This document shows positions 42,801 to 53,642 of a stretch of DNA of 64,000 bases, piece after piece (the stretch's first letter is position 1; each line of letters starts with the position of its first letter). The notes under the pieces are model-generated. The model saw only the letters and a program-made list of their open reading frames with translations. It searched no databases and had not been told where the DNA came from. The translations under genes were made by a program, and so were the position numbers. The stretch is taken from NCBI GenBank assembly GCA_030762935.1, contig CM060883.1, positions 30,498,501 through 30,562,500 on the forward strand. Reading direction: 5' to 3'. The DNA is from Hymenopus coronatus. Taxonomy: Eukaryota; Arthropoda; Insecta; Mantodea; Hymenopodidae.

Positions 42801-44033
42801 CATAATAGGAATAGATGGCATTTTTATTCATGAGTTTTTTCGAAACAAAAATCACCAATGGATTCCCTCACATTTTCAAAACTTGGTTCAGGTATGTTGA
42901 TGATGTATTTGCCATAGTAAATGCTAAACTAATAGAAGATGCACTGCTGCTACTAAATTTACAAATCCCAGAGATAAAATTTACCATGGAAACCGAGAAA
43001 GACAACACCCTTCCGTTTTTGGACCTCAAAATTATCAGAAACTATAAAAAACTGGAATTTGGAATCTTCAGGAAGGACACGCATACAGACAACCACATAA
43101 AATCTAACAGCTTCCACCCAACTAGCCACAAACATGCAATCATCCACAGTTTGCTAAATAGATTACTTAACGTCCCTATGGAGAAGATAGAATATGAAAA
43201 AGAGGTTAACCAAAGAATAAGAACTGCTGAGAACAATGGTTTTAATAAAACACTTGTCCTGAAAAAACTATAAAACAATAGAGAGAAAGAGAAAAATAGC
43301 AGCTACAACTACCCTCATGGCAGGTAAAAGCCAGAATATTTTAAAAAAATTCACATTCCACCCTCAGGCCTTCAACAAATTTAAAAAGATCTTCAAGGAA
43401 CACAACATCTTCTTAGCCCCACAAAACAAATATAGCATAAACAACCTTCTAAAGAACAGGTTGGACAAAACACCTGCATCCAAGAAATCAAGAATTTACA
43501 GAATCAACTGTAAAAACTGTGATAAAAGATACATAGGACAAACCAGAAGAAACATAGGAACCAGGTTGAAGGAACATCTGGCATACTTAAGAAACAACCA
43601 AATGGAGAAATCATCAGTAGCCTCACATGCTTGGGACAATAGCCATAGAATCGAAGATGATGTCCACTTGTTAAAATCAGTACAGCGACTGCTAGAATTA
43701 AACATGTGGGAGAAGATCTTTATTTTAAAGCAAAAACCTAGCCTGATGAATTTTGGAATTCCCGCCAATGACAACCCGCTCTACAAGCTCATCTATCAGC
43801 CACCAGAGAAAGGAGAGGAGTCCACAAAAAATACCAACAACAGGCCGGCCAGTCGAAATATGTTGATGATGTAGGCAACATACGCCTTCGAAACATGTCC
43901 AGGTAATTAATTACTTAGTGAAGCAATTCAAGTGTAAATTTGACTCATTTTTCCAATGTGTAATTATGCTTCACTGTGTACCACTTCCAGTATTTTGATT
44001 CTTTTGATCAAATCTCTTCTTATTAAAACTGTT
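42801..44033 (+). mobile_element. PLE right arm: RT 3' part, GIY-YIG endonuclease and 3' tail
   Basis: Starts with a 34-bp duplication that shifts the RT frame. The remainder reads FRYVDDVFAIVNAK, then a second frameshift near 43273, FTFHPQAFNKFKKIFKEHNI and IYRINCKNCDKRYIGQTRRN (the G of GIY is changed to R). It continues past the left arm's cut with WEKIFILKQKPSLMN and NFGIPANDNPLYKLI, and ends at 43874. The 3' tail contains GATGATGTAGGCAACATACG and CCTTCGAAACATGTCC. Confidence 0.8.
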
Positions 44034-44366
44034 CAGAGTCACTTTTGAGAGAGTAAAAACGATATAAACGTTTCCATCTAACAAGTAGTTTGGGTAGGAG
44101 ATTTTCTTGCAAACCTTCATTCTGTATCCTTTCTTCTAAACACATGTTGCATCTGTTAAGATGCTGAATTTAAATACAAAGTTTGGTATTTATCTGACCA
44201 TTTGGTTTTGAGCTATGCTGTTAACATACCACTTTTTATAAAAAAGGTTTTTTTTCTATTCAGGACCTAAAAATATTTATTTCTGGTGAAATCTCATATA
44301 GAATTTGTGGGTGGGTAACAAACCTTACTCTACATAAGATAAATAAATGGTAGAGAGAGCAAAAAT

Positions 44367-44890
44367 GCCTTGTATAGCAATGTTGTCTTTTGCATGCATG
44401 TGTATTGTTTCTGTATGCTTCTGCTCTGATTTTCTAATTATATAACAGTATCTGTATTTAATTTTTCATTAGCATGCACGGGCAAGGCAGGATAGACAGG
44501 CTTATAACCCTTCATTATATCTCTCACTTAAGCCTCTTTTTGCGAGTTTGCACATCTCTGATACAAACATAAAAATGCAGAACTACTGTGGTAGATGTTC
44601 ACCATCTCTGTATTTTGCCAGTAGATGGGTAGATAAATAATTTGTTTCATCTTTTCAAGCTATAAACCTCATACATATATAATTATTTTTCTGGAGTTGC
44701 TGAGTTTGGTATCATATACAGTTAACACCCTGGTTATTTATGTTATTTCCCTCTAATTGTACATTTTTATACCCTACCAATTTCATCTAGATGTCTCTTT
44801 TATAATTTACAACCTCATCAGTTTTATTATTAAGAACCTCTCCTATTTGGCAATTTTCCTCCCCCCTTTCTCTTTACTTTCCCTGTATAA
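44367..44890. other. Spacer, probably including the LINE 3' UTR
   Basis: No HX or SINE sequence. The part next to 44895 is T/C-rich on the plus strand like the downstream part of the LINE at 36.2-36.6 kb, so it may be 3' UTR of the following minus-strand LINE. The exact 3' end is not visible. Confidence 0.35.
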
Positions 44891-44894
44891 TTGA

Positions 44895-45905
44895 TTAGTT
44901 GTTTAGAAATTCTTTCTTATTATTTCCAAAAAAATTTAAATGCACTATCTCTGGTAGTAATCTTTCCCAGTGTTTATTCCATATTTTTTCTCTCCACATT
45001 TTAGTTTCCCTGCACTCAATTATACAGTGTAAATTATTATCAATGTGGCCACATAGTGGGCATAGATCTTCATCAAATGTCAGACCTTTTAATAACATTG
45101 TTCCTGTTCTTGCCCACGCTAAACCTTCTCTTTCCATTCTTACACACATATCAATGTATTTTTCTTTTCCCCATATTTTCTTAATATTCCTATATAATGT
45201 TAGAGTACACTTATCCCATAAGCTACACTTATTTCTTGTTTCTTAATATCAACTGTCCTCGCTTTCTTATTAACACATGATTTTTGTCCCTAATGTCTGT
45301 TGATTGTCTAGCTCTCCCAATCCAACTTCTCTTACAATTTCCTTTAGTGATATATCCAATTTCTTTCCCATTTTGCTAATTATTGCACCATAAAACAGTC
45401 TTTGACAATGTTTCCCTCCTCTAGTACTTGGATCCTGTTCCAATATTTCAATATCCATTTGACCACTGATCCTTTCCTCCAGCTCTTACCAATTAAACCA
45501 ATAACAATTTGATCTATACATTCCCACCCTTTTTTCAGTCCCCCAAACCTCTATTTCATGCATCATTATTGATTCACTGTTGCTGCATATATTCTCTCAA
45601 GCCAGTTTACTCTCATGTTTGGCATTTTCTTTAAGCATGTTCTTATGCTATTAATAGCTAATTTCCCCTTACCTAGCCCATTTTTCCTTTTCTCTGTCCA
45701 TTTTCTATTGTTATTTATTCTTACTCTTAAGTAATCAAACTTATTTATAATTTTGAATTCACTCCCCTCTAACCACCATCTCTCTTTTATGCTGAGTTTA
45801 TTCCCATGCTTACAAACCATAATGCTTTATTTACTTTCATTTATTTTTAAACTCCATTTTTTGCAGTAGTTATCTGTTGCTTTTGTTGCTTTCTTTAAAC
45901 CTCCA
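44895..45905 (-). pseudogene. 5'-truncated LINE: RT end and C-terminal zinc knuckle
   Basis: The minus strand gives NYCKKWSLKINESK and FKIINKFDYLRVRINNNRKW, then KGKLAINSIRTCLKKMPNMR (thumb region of non-LTR RT: KT.VMVF.kgg...FkYLGv...w...gk.A.n.i). It continues with ISLKEIVREVGLGELD-like sequence and finally CPLCGHIDNNLHCIIECRET and KMWREKIW, an intact C..C...H...C knuckle. Stops and frameshifts separate the parts. It is the same family as the nested copy at 36.2-36.9 kb. Confidence 0.75.
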
Positions 45906-48045
45906 ATTTTGCCAGGATTGGTGAATGAGGGAAACAGACACATCACCTAACTATACCAACGTAAAATCATGTTTTCCTAAAATCAGATGTTTCTACCCAG
46001 TAGACACAGACTAGCTTCTGTCTCCTTTTACTGTGACTTTAAATGTGCTGGAACCAGACACATGTAGGACTACCAGACACCTCAAAAATTCTGAACTTAC
46101 CCTAAATTTTTAACCTCTGTCTAGCTTCCTGGAGCAATTTCTGACAAATCTGGAATGTCCTAGCATTTTTAGTTTCAAATTGACTAGCAACATGAGAAGG
46201 ATTAGAAAATTATCATTATCTGTTGAAAATTGTGGAATTAGTTTGCTATCCCTGCACATAACATTAATGTTGAGAAGTTTCTCTGCAATATCGGCACAAT
46301 AGACTGAAAGAAAGAAACACAGCATTGACTCAGTCAAATTTATTGTTCTTGTAAAATATCATCTTTCTCTTCTTCAATTCCCTGTCGCTTTTTTAAGCAT
46401 CAGGGTAGTCTTATCTATCCACTTCCTCATTTTAATAAATGCTCTCCTATCCCTTTCAATACTGCCAGTGTCCTTCTATATTTCTACCTAATTCTTTCAA
46501 TTCTTACCTCCCAAGCAATTTGTGGCCTTCCTTCCACAAGCATTTCAAAATCCTGTTTGTTTTTCTTTCTTCAAACATCCATTTTACACATTCAAACCCT
46601 TCTCTATTATATCAACCATGCTTTCTTCTGCCCTATTTCTATCCTTACTCTTTTGTTTTCAATTCTATCTTTTCTAGTTTTCCTTACTATTCTTTTCAAA
46701 CATTTCATTTCCACTAATGTAAACTTACTGAAGCATTTATCTTATAATGCCAAAGTTTCTGTTCCTCATAATGCCATTGGATTGCATTATTCATTTCCTT
46801 TTTGCCTACTATTGTATTATTTATTCCATTATAAGCTGAGGTAACATTTTAATCTTATTCTGTACCTTTTGTTCTGCTCTCCATCGTTGCTTATTACTGT
46901 GCCAAGCTATAACAAATTTGCACCTTCTCCATTAATCTCCTTCACATTTTATGCTTAATTCTACATTGTGTGTATAGTTTTGAAATCTTCATTTATTTTC
47001 TCTGTGTGTATTACAATGTCTTCCTTTTTAAGTTCCCCATTCTATTACATTATTTCTGTTGTAATGAGTATTTCTATTAATACAATATCCAGTAAAATAT
47101 AACTATATAAATTATTCTTCACCCAAGTATAATTGTTAAGGTGCTTTAATTGCTAATGTAACTCTTTTTATTATATTATATTTGAAATCATTGGCGGCAA
47201 CATCTTTTGAAGCGGGTATTGCAAAGCTTGTGCACAGGTACAATAAATGTCTCAATCTTTTCGGTGATTATCTTGAAAAGTAACCATAAGTGTACAAAAC
47301 TTTAAGTAATAAAATAATTGTTTTCTATGAACTTGTCTTTTATTTATAGCCTATTGGAGGTTAAAGAAAGAACGGCCCTATGTACATAGGTTTGAGTAGT
47401 AATTTATGTTTGGAGCTTCATTTTCCTCATTTAATACTTTTATGCAATATCCGTACTTTTGTAAAATGTCCTATGCTTTAGATCCCATTATTCTACATTT
47501 TATTACAATAATCTGGAAACCTTCTAATTAGCTACCTCTAAAGCAAACTTTAGCAATTAATTTCAACCAGTGGACTAAATTTTACAGCTGTTATTAAAGA
47601 GAATCAAGTGCCGCTCTATAAATATAAAGCATTACAAGCTTATAAACAATTGAAAAAACTGTAACTTAAGCTTTGTAAGCATAATATGGCCTGTGTGGGG
47701 AAGCAGTCAGTTCATCAGAAGAACTTTTGTCTGAAAATAAGAGGAGGAGAATATCTACCCTTTTAATTATATTCACATTTTGCCAGCATTAAGCAGCTTT
47801 TAATTGGCTGATTCTAGTATCATTCATTTAAAATGCTGTTAAGTCAAAACAAGAAATTTGCCTGTTATATAGTGCATGTGTTTATGTAGTTACTTGACTG
47901 AGGGATATACATGAGACATCATATACCTTTGCTGATAAGCTTGCTAACTTTTACTGTGTAACACTTGCGTTACACTATCATGTGCCGCTGGATGTAGCTA
48001 CTTCAATATTACTCACCTTCGTCGATTTTTCTCTGCTGCTGACAG
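45906..48045. other. Mostly unassigned; T/C-rich zone may be decayed LINE
   Basis: 46380-46850 is strongly T/C-rich on the plus strand, giving pseudo-open frames there. The minus strand includes VEGRPQIAWEVRIERI, which may derive from an old retroelement, but no diagnostic motif is visible. Nothing is supported in 47070-48045. Confidence 0.3.
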
Positions 48046-48175
48046 GCAGATCTACTCTCTGCAGTGCATGCCTGGAGCTGCCCTACTGGGATGGGGTTTG
48101 GCTTCTCAACAGAAAAGAAGGGGGCAGTTGGAAAACCATGACTTGTCGAGGATATTCTTGTTTGCTGTGCTAAAG
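48046..48175 (+). CDS. Candidate coding exon 1 of a two-exon gene end
   Basis: The acceptor TTTTTCTCTGCTGCTGACAG precedes 48046 and a donor AAAG/GTGCGC follows 48175. In the frame consistent with the next exon it reads QIYSLQCMPGAALLGWGLAS, then QQKRRGQLENHDLSRIFLFA and VLK, ending on a whole codon. All three frames are open or nearly open over this short length, so the coding call depends on the splice sites and the matching downstream exon. Family unknown. A 81-codon open frame on the other strand overlaps it. Confidence 0.35.
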
Positions 48176-48323
48176 GTGCGCCACACTTCAATGCCAGCTG
48201 TGCTGTGTCGTATTCAGTGAAGCGAGTTTTTTGGTTTGTCAAAATTATTTTCACTTATCATGTATTGGTTTTGGCTTTAACTTGGCTAAATTTTTCAACC
48301 AACTTGCTCCCTCTTCCTTGTAG

Positions 48324-48386
48324 GATATTTTGACCAGGCTGGAGCGGCCTAATTGCTTTATTTATGTGGCAGACACGAGGAAATAA
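48324..48386 (+). CDS. Candidate terminal exon following 48046-48175
   Basis: The acceptor TTGCTCCCTCTTCCTTGTAG is strong. The exon reads DILTRLERPNCFIYVADTRK and then TAA, in the only frame with no early stop. It is phase 0 and so compatible with the preceding exon (148-bp intron). AATAAA overlaps the stop region (GGAAATAAAC), though a usable poly(A) signal so close would be unusual. Unidentified protein. Confidence 0.35.
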   Translation, partial: DILTRLERPNCFIYVADTRK

Positions 48387-48805
48387 ACAATTCTAGGGTA
48401 TCTTTTGTAAATGTGTTGTTTATTATTCAGTAAATTGGTGAAGCTTTCTTGTGATTTCTTTAACTTAAAGGTTCACCTCAATTCTGCCTTCTGCTATCGT
48501 ACAGATCCTGTCCTCGCAATTCTCTTAAACCTGTGCATTTTCAGAAAATACCATTGCCATTAGGGCCCAGCATAACAACTGAATGCTAACATGTTTCTTG
48601 TCCTTTTCTGCAGTCACCAAAAGCCAATAGCATCCATGTTATCCTTCAGCAGAGAAAATAGGTTGCAACTACATTCCAGGCTTTCTCCCTTGAAACCTAT
48701 TCCTGCATTTTAGTACTCTTATATATAGACTTGCCAGATTTCTGTATTGTAAGAAATGTCCCTTATTTGAGAAGGAAAAGGTGTGTCCTGTATTAAACAT
48801 TTCAA
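48387..48805. other. Unassigned
   Basis: No recognised coding, repeat or RNA feature. Confidence 0.35.
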
Positions 48806-50430
48806 CTACCACTACATTTCTATCTTAAACTGTTCCTTATTAATACACTCTTTTCTGCAAAGTTCAGTCTCTTTACATTTAAATACTATATGTTTTATAT
48901 CTTCATTTTTGCCACGTATTGGACATTGATTTATAGGAATATCCTTCCTTAAACATTTTAACTTCCATACTCCTGCTTTCAGCCATGCAATACCTTCTTG
49001 CTCCTCTTTATTTGTCACATCTGTATAGTTTTCCTTTCCCCATGATTCTTTCATTGGTATATAAAAAACTAAAGATCTCTTTTCAGCTATCTCACTAAAT
49101 TTTTTTGTATTTCTACATTCTCAAATCTTTTCCTTGTCAACTTCCAGAACTTATTCATATTATCTCCTTCTCCACATTTCCCTTAACCCACTACTTTCCA
49201 AGTTATTTCTGAGGTCTACCCATCCCTTGTTCTTTAAATGTTTCTCATGATATACTAAACACTGTTTTAACAAATTCCTTTCTTCTAAAGTCAATATTCT
49301 ATACCAAAATTCCAATGCTCTTTCCATAATCTTTCCTTTACTTGCCACTCTATCCAGCACTATTTGTTCTACCTGCCTAACAGTTGCATTTGGTAACCCA
49401 AGCATTTCTTTACAAAATGTTCTATGTACCTCATCTATAACTTCCCCTCCTCCTTCTAATCCTCAAACGTCTATCCCATATAGCATTTTTGCCTCAATCA
49501 CTTGTACACTTTTTCTAACCATCTAATATTTATATTAGGCACTTTGTATTTGCAACTTCTTATAGCTGATAAAGCTCCATTTCCTTTTGCCAATGCAAAT
49601 TTCTATTGTTTTTCCCAATTGCCACCACAGCCTATTTTAACTCCTAGATATATACATTCTCGCACTACCCCATACTCTTTTTATTTTGATTCTTCCATTT
49701 TTCATTTTGCTCAACTTCCCCCCCCCTTTTTGAACTCTATAAACTGTCTTGTCCTGGTTCACTTTTAAATTCCATCTTTACACTAAATATTTAATGCTTA
49801 CAAGGATTGTTTTAAGCCATTTGCTGTAGTTCCTTACATGAATTGCTTGCATTCTGTTCATTGTTCTTAGAACCTTTTTCTGAATTTTTAATATCTCTTC
49901 ACTGTCATTTCCCCCACCCCAAAATATAATTCTGTACCTCAGTAGGGACTGAAAACAGGAAAAATATAAATTTCTCAATATTTTATTACTAATTGTGTTC
50001 CTAAGTGAAAAGATCATATATGCAACTAAACTTAGTTTTAATATCAGAGATTTTAAATGAGAATTCCACTTTAGTATATTTCTGTGTCGTGTATCCCTAA
50101 GAATTTTGTTTCCCCTTTATAGCAAATTTCATTTGTGCTTAATGACAGTTTAGGTTTCACTAATTTATAATTTGTCTGCTATGAAAATGCATAGCTACAG
50201 TTTTATCAGTGTTGATTATGAATTCATTTGATTGGAATCATATGCATAAATCATTTAATAATTTATTTGTCTTTTCCCTAATGGTTTCTTCACCTTCCCC
50301 TGTAATCAAAATGTTTGTGCCATCTGCGAACAAAATTACGTCTGGAACCTCTATATTAAGTGGCAAATCATTAATATATAAAAGGAAGAGAAAGGGTCCC
50401 AGTATTGATTCTTGTGGGATTTTGTCGATG
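48806..50430 (-). pseudogene. 5'-truncated LINE: RT catalytic region to zinc knuckle
   Basis: From 50430 the minus strand gives PQESILGPFLFLLYINDLP and VILFADGTNILI, the non-LTR RT motif F.DD with the second Asp changed to Gly. Then come NEFIINTDKTVAMHFHSRQ, LLRYRIIFWGGGNDSEEILK and IQKKVLRTMN, followed by a C-terminal region with GIAWLKAGVWKL and QCPIRGKNEDIKHIVFKCKE. The first knuckle cysteine pair is damaged. Many stops. The general plan is CR1/Jockey-like. The 5' end abuts a mariner remnant. Confidence 0.7.
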
Positions 50431-50432
50431 GT

Positions 50433-50625
50433 TTCCTATGTGGTGACCTCAACTGCACAGCTGGAGTGCGCTTCTTCTTTGTTGCTTGTCTGACCACATC
50501 CAAAATCCAAAAATAAATGATTTTCAATGATGGTGCAGAGTCCACCTGAACTTCATCCAATTCTGTTTTGATTTGTGCAGCAGTCTAACCCTTCAAACGA
50601 AAACGTTTAATAACAACACAAAACT
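50433..50625 (-). pseudogene. mariner transposase remnant, N-terminal part, fused to LINE
   Basis: Minus strand MEETEFCVVIKRFRLKG, a stop, TAAQIKTELDEVQVDSAPSL, then KIIYFWILD and damaged RTPAVQLRSPHRKP. This corresponds to the helix-turn-helix region and the DEPRSGRP linker of mariner transposases. The frame continues by chance into the adjoining LINE. It is related to the 6.7 kb remnant. Confidence 0.7.
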
Positions 50626-51536
50626 CAGTTTCCTCCATTTTCAATTGCAGACAAAACATTGACCAATTCAGATGGCTGTCAACAATGAACTGTATGCTGT
50701 ATATTGTTGAAATGTTTTATACAATCCTTTGAATAGTCAAGCTTACCAATCACGAAGCCACAACAAAAATGTTCCTTTGTTTCATGGAGATTTACCAAAC
50801 ATATCAAACCACCCTCATAACACTTATTCAACATGAGTTGGTTATGCCTACAAAAACTTTAGTAGAGAATATGTTGGGACTGAAAAATATAAGGGATTTT
50901 CCTCTATGAAAAATTTTGTGAATTTTTGAGATAGTTTAAGGTACTGATTAGTCAAAAATTTAAAAAGAAAGTGTTAATATTTTCAGTGATAACATTTAAT
51001 TATGTTATTATATTTATTTTGAGTTTCTAATTCATATGATGGTAAGGGGAGTATATTCAATTTTGAACAAAAATTTGAACAGTGATAGGAGTATATGTTG
51101 TTAAAATATGATAAGATATGAAATTAATCACACTGAATTATAGTGTGATTTTAGAACCTTAGGAACAAATTAAGAATAATGCAAACTATTTTGACCAATG
51201 CAATGAAAAGTTGCAAAAAATAATAGTTCATCAGCATATTAGAGCCAATTTTCTTATGTAAATAATTAATAAATTTAATGTAAAAATATTATTTTAATGT
51301 GTATATTTGAGGGCAAAATCAACCTGGGCTTTCTTTGAAATGTTAATACAGAGTACAGATACATACTTAATGGACATAAATTATAGGTATTTTTTCAAAT
51401 AAATATTTATAGCACCCCCTCTTGCTTTTAAAATCAGGGGGCTAGTGTCCCTTATTATCATTTTGAAAATCTGGCAAGTTAACTATGTATAAATTCTTAC
51501 CTTTGTTGCAGTGCTATTTCATTTTCCATCTTACAG
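50626..51536. other. mariner 5' flank and unique AT-rich sequence
   Basis: 50626-50880 is probably the 5' untranslated part of the adjacent mariner (terminal repeat not located with confidence). Beyond that nothing is recognised. Confidence 0.3.
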
Positions 51537-51714
51537 GATACAGGAAAGGAAATGGTGGGGAAAGGTTTTCCTGGTCCCTGTACATACAGTTTTCAGTGTT
51601 TTAGGAAAGGAAAGTTATGGTATAAACAGACAAAATCCTGATAATAATACTTTAATACCAAATTCTACAGAATACAGTTATCAGTTCATCCTTGTTTGCT
51701 TATTTTCAAAATAA
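51537..51714 (+). CDS. Candidate terminal coding exon, unidentified
   Basis: The acceptor TTCATTTTCCATCTTACAG is strong and the following frame is open for 58 codons. It reads IQERKWWGKVFLVPVHTVFS, VLGKESYGINRQ, NNTLIPNSTEYSYQFILVCL and stops after LFSK. AATAAA at 51710-51715 overlaps the stop. Neither an upstream exon nor a family was found. It is phase 1 and so does not join the 48046-48175 exon directly. Confidence 0.3.
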
Positions 51715-52994
51715 AGGAACAAGGCTATTACAGAAAATAAAAACATATTTTCAATCTCAATACATCTGCTCACATTATTTAAATAAAGACATAACCTCAA
51801 CCTCTCATCATACACTCTAAAAAAATATTAACTTATGGTTTTTCTCCTAAGGAATTTACAGGCAATAAGAAAGCAAACAGTAAAGTCCACCAGCTTCTGC
51901 ACAATGTACACTTATATCACATGAAGACAATTGCTCCATAGCAGTTGGCATATGTTACTATAAATACTGTTCGTAACACTGAACAATGTAATGCTACAGT
52001 ACTACTGTTAATAGAAAGTTACGGATCAGATGAAGTCGTAAGGCACACATTCTGGTGTAAGTATTTGTAATTTTGGAGGATGCTACTATTATGCAGTGGA
52101 GAATTTATTATACTTTAAGTTCAACAAACATTTGCTTAAGAAAACAGATTATTATTTGTATTTACATATGTGATAATTTGATTACAATTGGATTGCAGAA
52201 CAAATACAGAATGGTTTATGCCACACATGGGCAACTTTCAACAAATTTGATACTTCAATTGTATTTCAATTCTACAAGCCTAGATACAGAAATGTTTGGT
52301 GAAAGTAAATACCAACTGTTTTGTCAATAGAAATGGAACTGCTACTCCCAGTGGTCCTATTAAATATTATAATGCATTAGGAATTTATTTCACAATTAAG
52401 TAAAAATTATGTTGCAAGATTTCCTGGAACTATAAATTTAACTTTGTTTTACAAATGAATATTTTTAGCAATTCTTAACAAACTTTGTATATCAACAGAA
52501 ATATAAATACATGCAAACTGTAATTTTGTAAATTTATGTCTGTCTTTCCATTAAATAGTTCTAGGTGATGTGCTCAGAAGCACAAAGAATAATAATTATA
52601 ATGCCTAATTGCTCAAATTTTTTCAGTCTGTTTATGGCAAATTTTCTTACTGATACTGAGAACAGTATGAATGTACAAAGATGTTATGACTATAAATTTT
52701 TACTGAGCTTAAGAAACTGCTGCCAGACCGTGACATGGGATGAATATGCATATTTACCTACTTCCTAAAATTGAAACTGTAAAACGTGACCTAATCCAGT
52801 AAAGCATAATCATTTTATGATATGAAATTTAGAATGAGTAAAATATTCAGTGCAGTAACTGTACAACAATTACATATAAAATATGTGGAAATTGCCTTTT
52901 ATAATAATTTTTGAAGTACTGTTAGTACTGTTTTCTTCTATCTAACATTCTAAATTCTTCCTGGTACAGTAAATCATATTAAAACAAAGAACAT
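51715..52994. other. Unique AT-rich sequence
   Basis: No repeat family or supported exon; open frames here are short and compositionally unremarkable. Confidence 0.4.
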
Positions 52995-53225
52995 CAGCCC
53001 ACCTGGGTAGTGTGGTGGTAGCGTGTCTGTCTCAACAGGTCATGAGTTCAAATCTCGCTTAGGGTGAGTTACCCGGATAAGGTTTTTTTTTTTTTTTTCT
53101 TCAGGGTTTTCTCTTATCCTGAGTAACTTTAAACTCCATGGATCCCGATATCATTTAAGCATCATTTCACCAATTTCATTCATCGTCCGATATGACCAAC
53201 TAGGTTAAAGGATGTTAAATTTCCT
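52995..53225 (+). mobile_element. SINE family B copy
   Basis: Has CCACCTGGGTAGTGTGGTGG, GAGTTCAAATCTCGCTTAGG, an expanded T run after GGATAAGG, and CGTCCGATATGACCAACTAG. It ends at GGATGTTAAATT without a poly(A) tail. Confidence 0.7.
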
Positions 53226-53504
53226 GGACTATCCGATTTCTAGTCCATGAATATAAAAAAATCTGTCCCATAAATGGGAAACTTATATTATGTAGCCCTG
53301 GCTGTTCCAGCATGGATTTGTGCCAAAAGAGCAAGGATTAACTTGCAACTCGATCTGCCTACAACATATAATATAGCAGAGCTTAATCACGGCTGCATCA
53401 AGTGTTGGAAATGAAGTGGTAGATGCTAGTATTGTGCTATGACCTATGCCAGTGATGTATTGGATATCACACTCTCCCTCTAACACTGCTCTGAGTTTTG
53501 TGGT

Positions 53505-53642
53505 TTGTTATTTATGGATGCTCTTTAACTGCTGTGGTTCTCAGCGTCTCATTCTATATGGGTGTGAAAGACTGCTTAATTTTACTCAGAGGCCTCTCTA
53601 TCAGGCTTGAGGTTCTTTTACGTGCCGTAAATCTACGACGCT
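53505..53642 (-). mobile_element. SINE family A, 3' part
   Basis: On the minus strand, AGATTTACGGCACGTAAAAG, AACCTCAAGCCTGATAG, AGCAGTCTTTCACACCCATA and CACAGCAGTTAAAGAGC match the body and tail of the plus-strand copies at 6.4, 12.1 and 17.7 kb. Confidence 0.7.

Larger units (their letters stand above)
40980..44366 (+). mobile_element. HX repeat split by a Penelope-like element
   Basis: HX runs from 40980 (TCTGATGTGTTCCATACACA) to about 41528 (GAGAAAATCAACATTTTTGA). It resumes at about 44034 with a partial duplicate of the same stretch (AGAGTCACTTTTGAGAGAGT) and ends at 44366 with GGTAGAGAGAGCAAAAATG. The PLE between is therefore younger than this HX copy. Confidence 0.65.

Noticed and set aside
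46439..46844. Overlapping plus-strand open frames of 92-95 codons
   Set aside because: T/C-rich low-complexity sequence with few possible stops on that strand; probably the reverse of decayed A/G-rich retroelement sequence.
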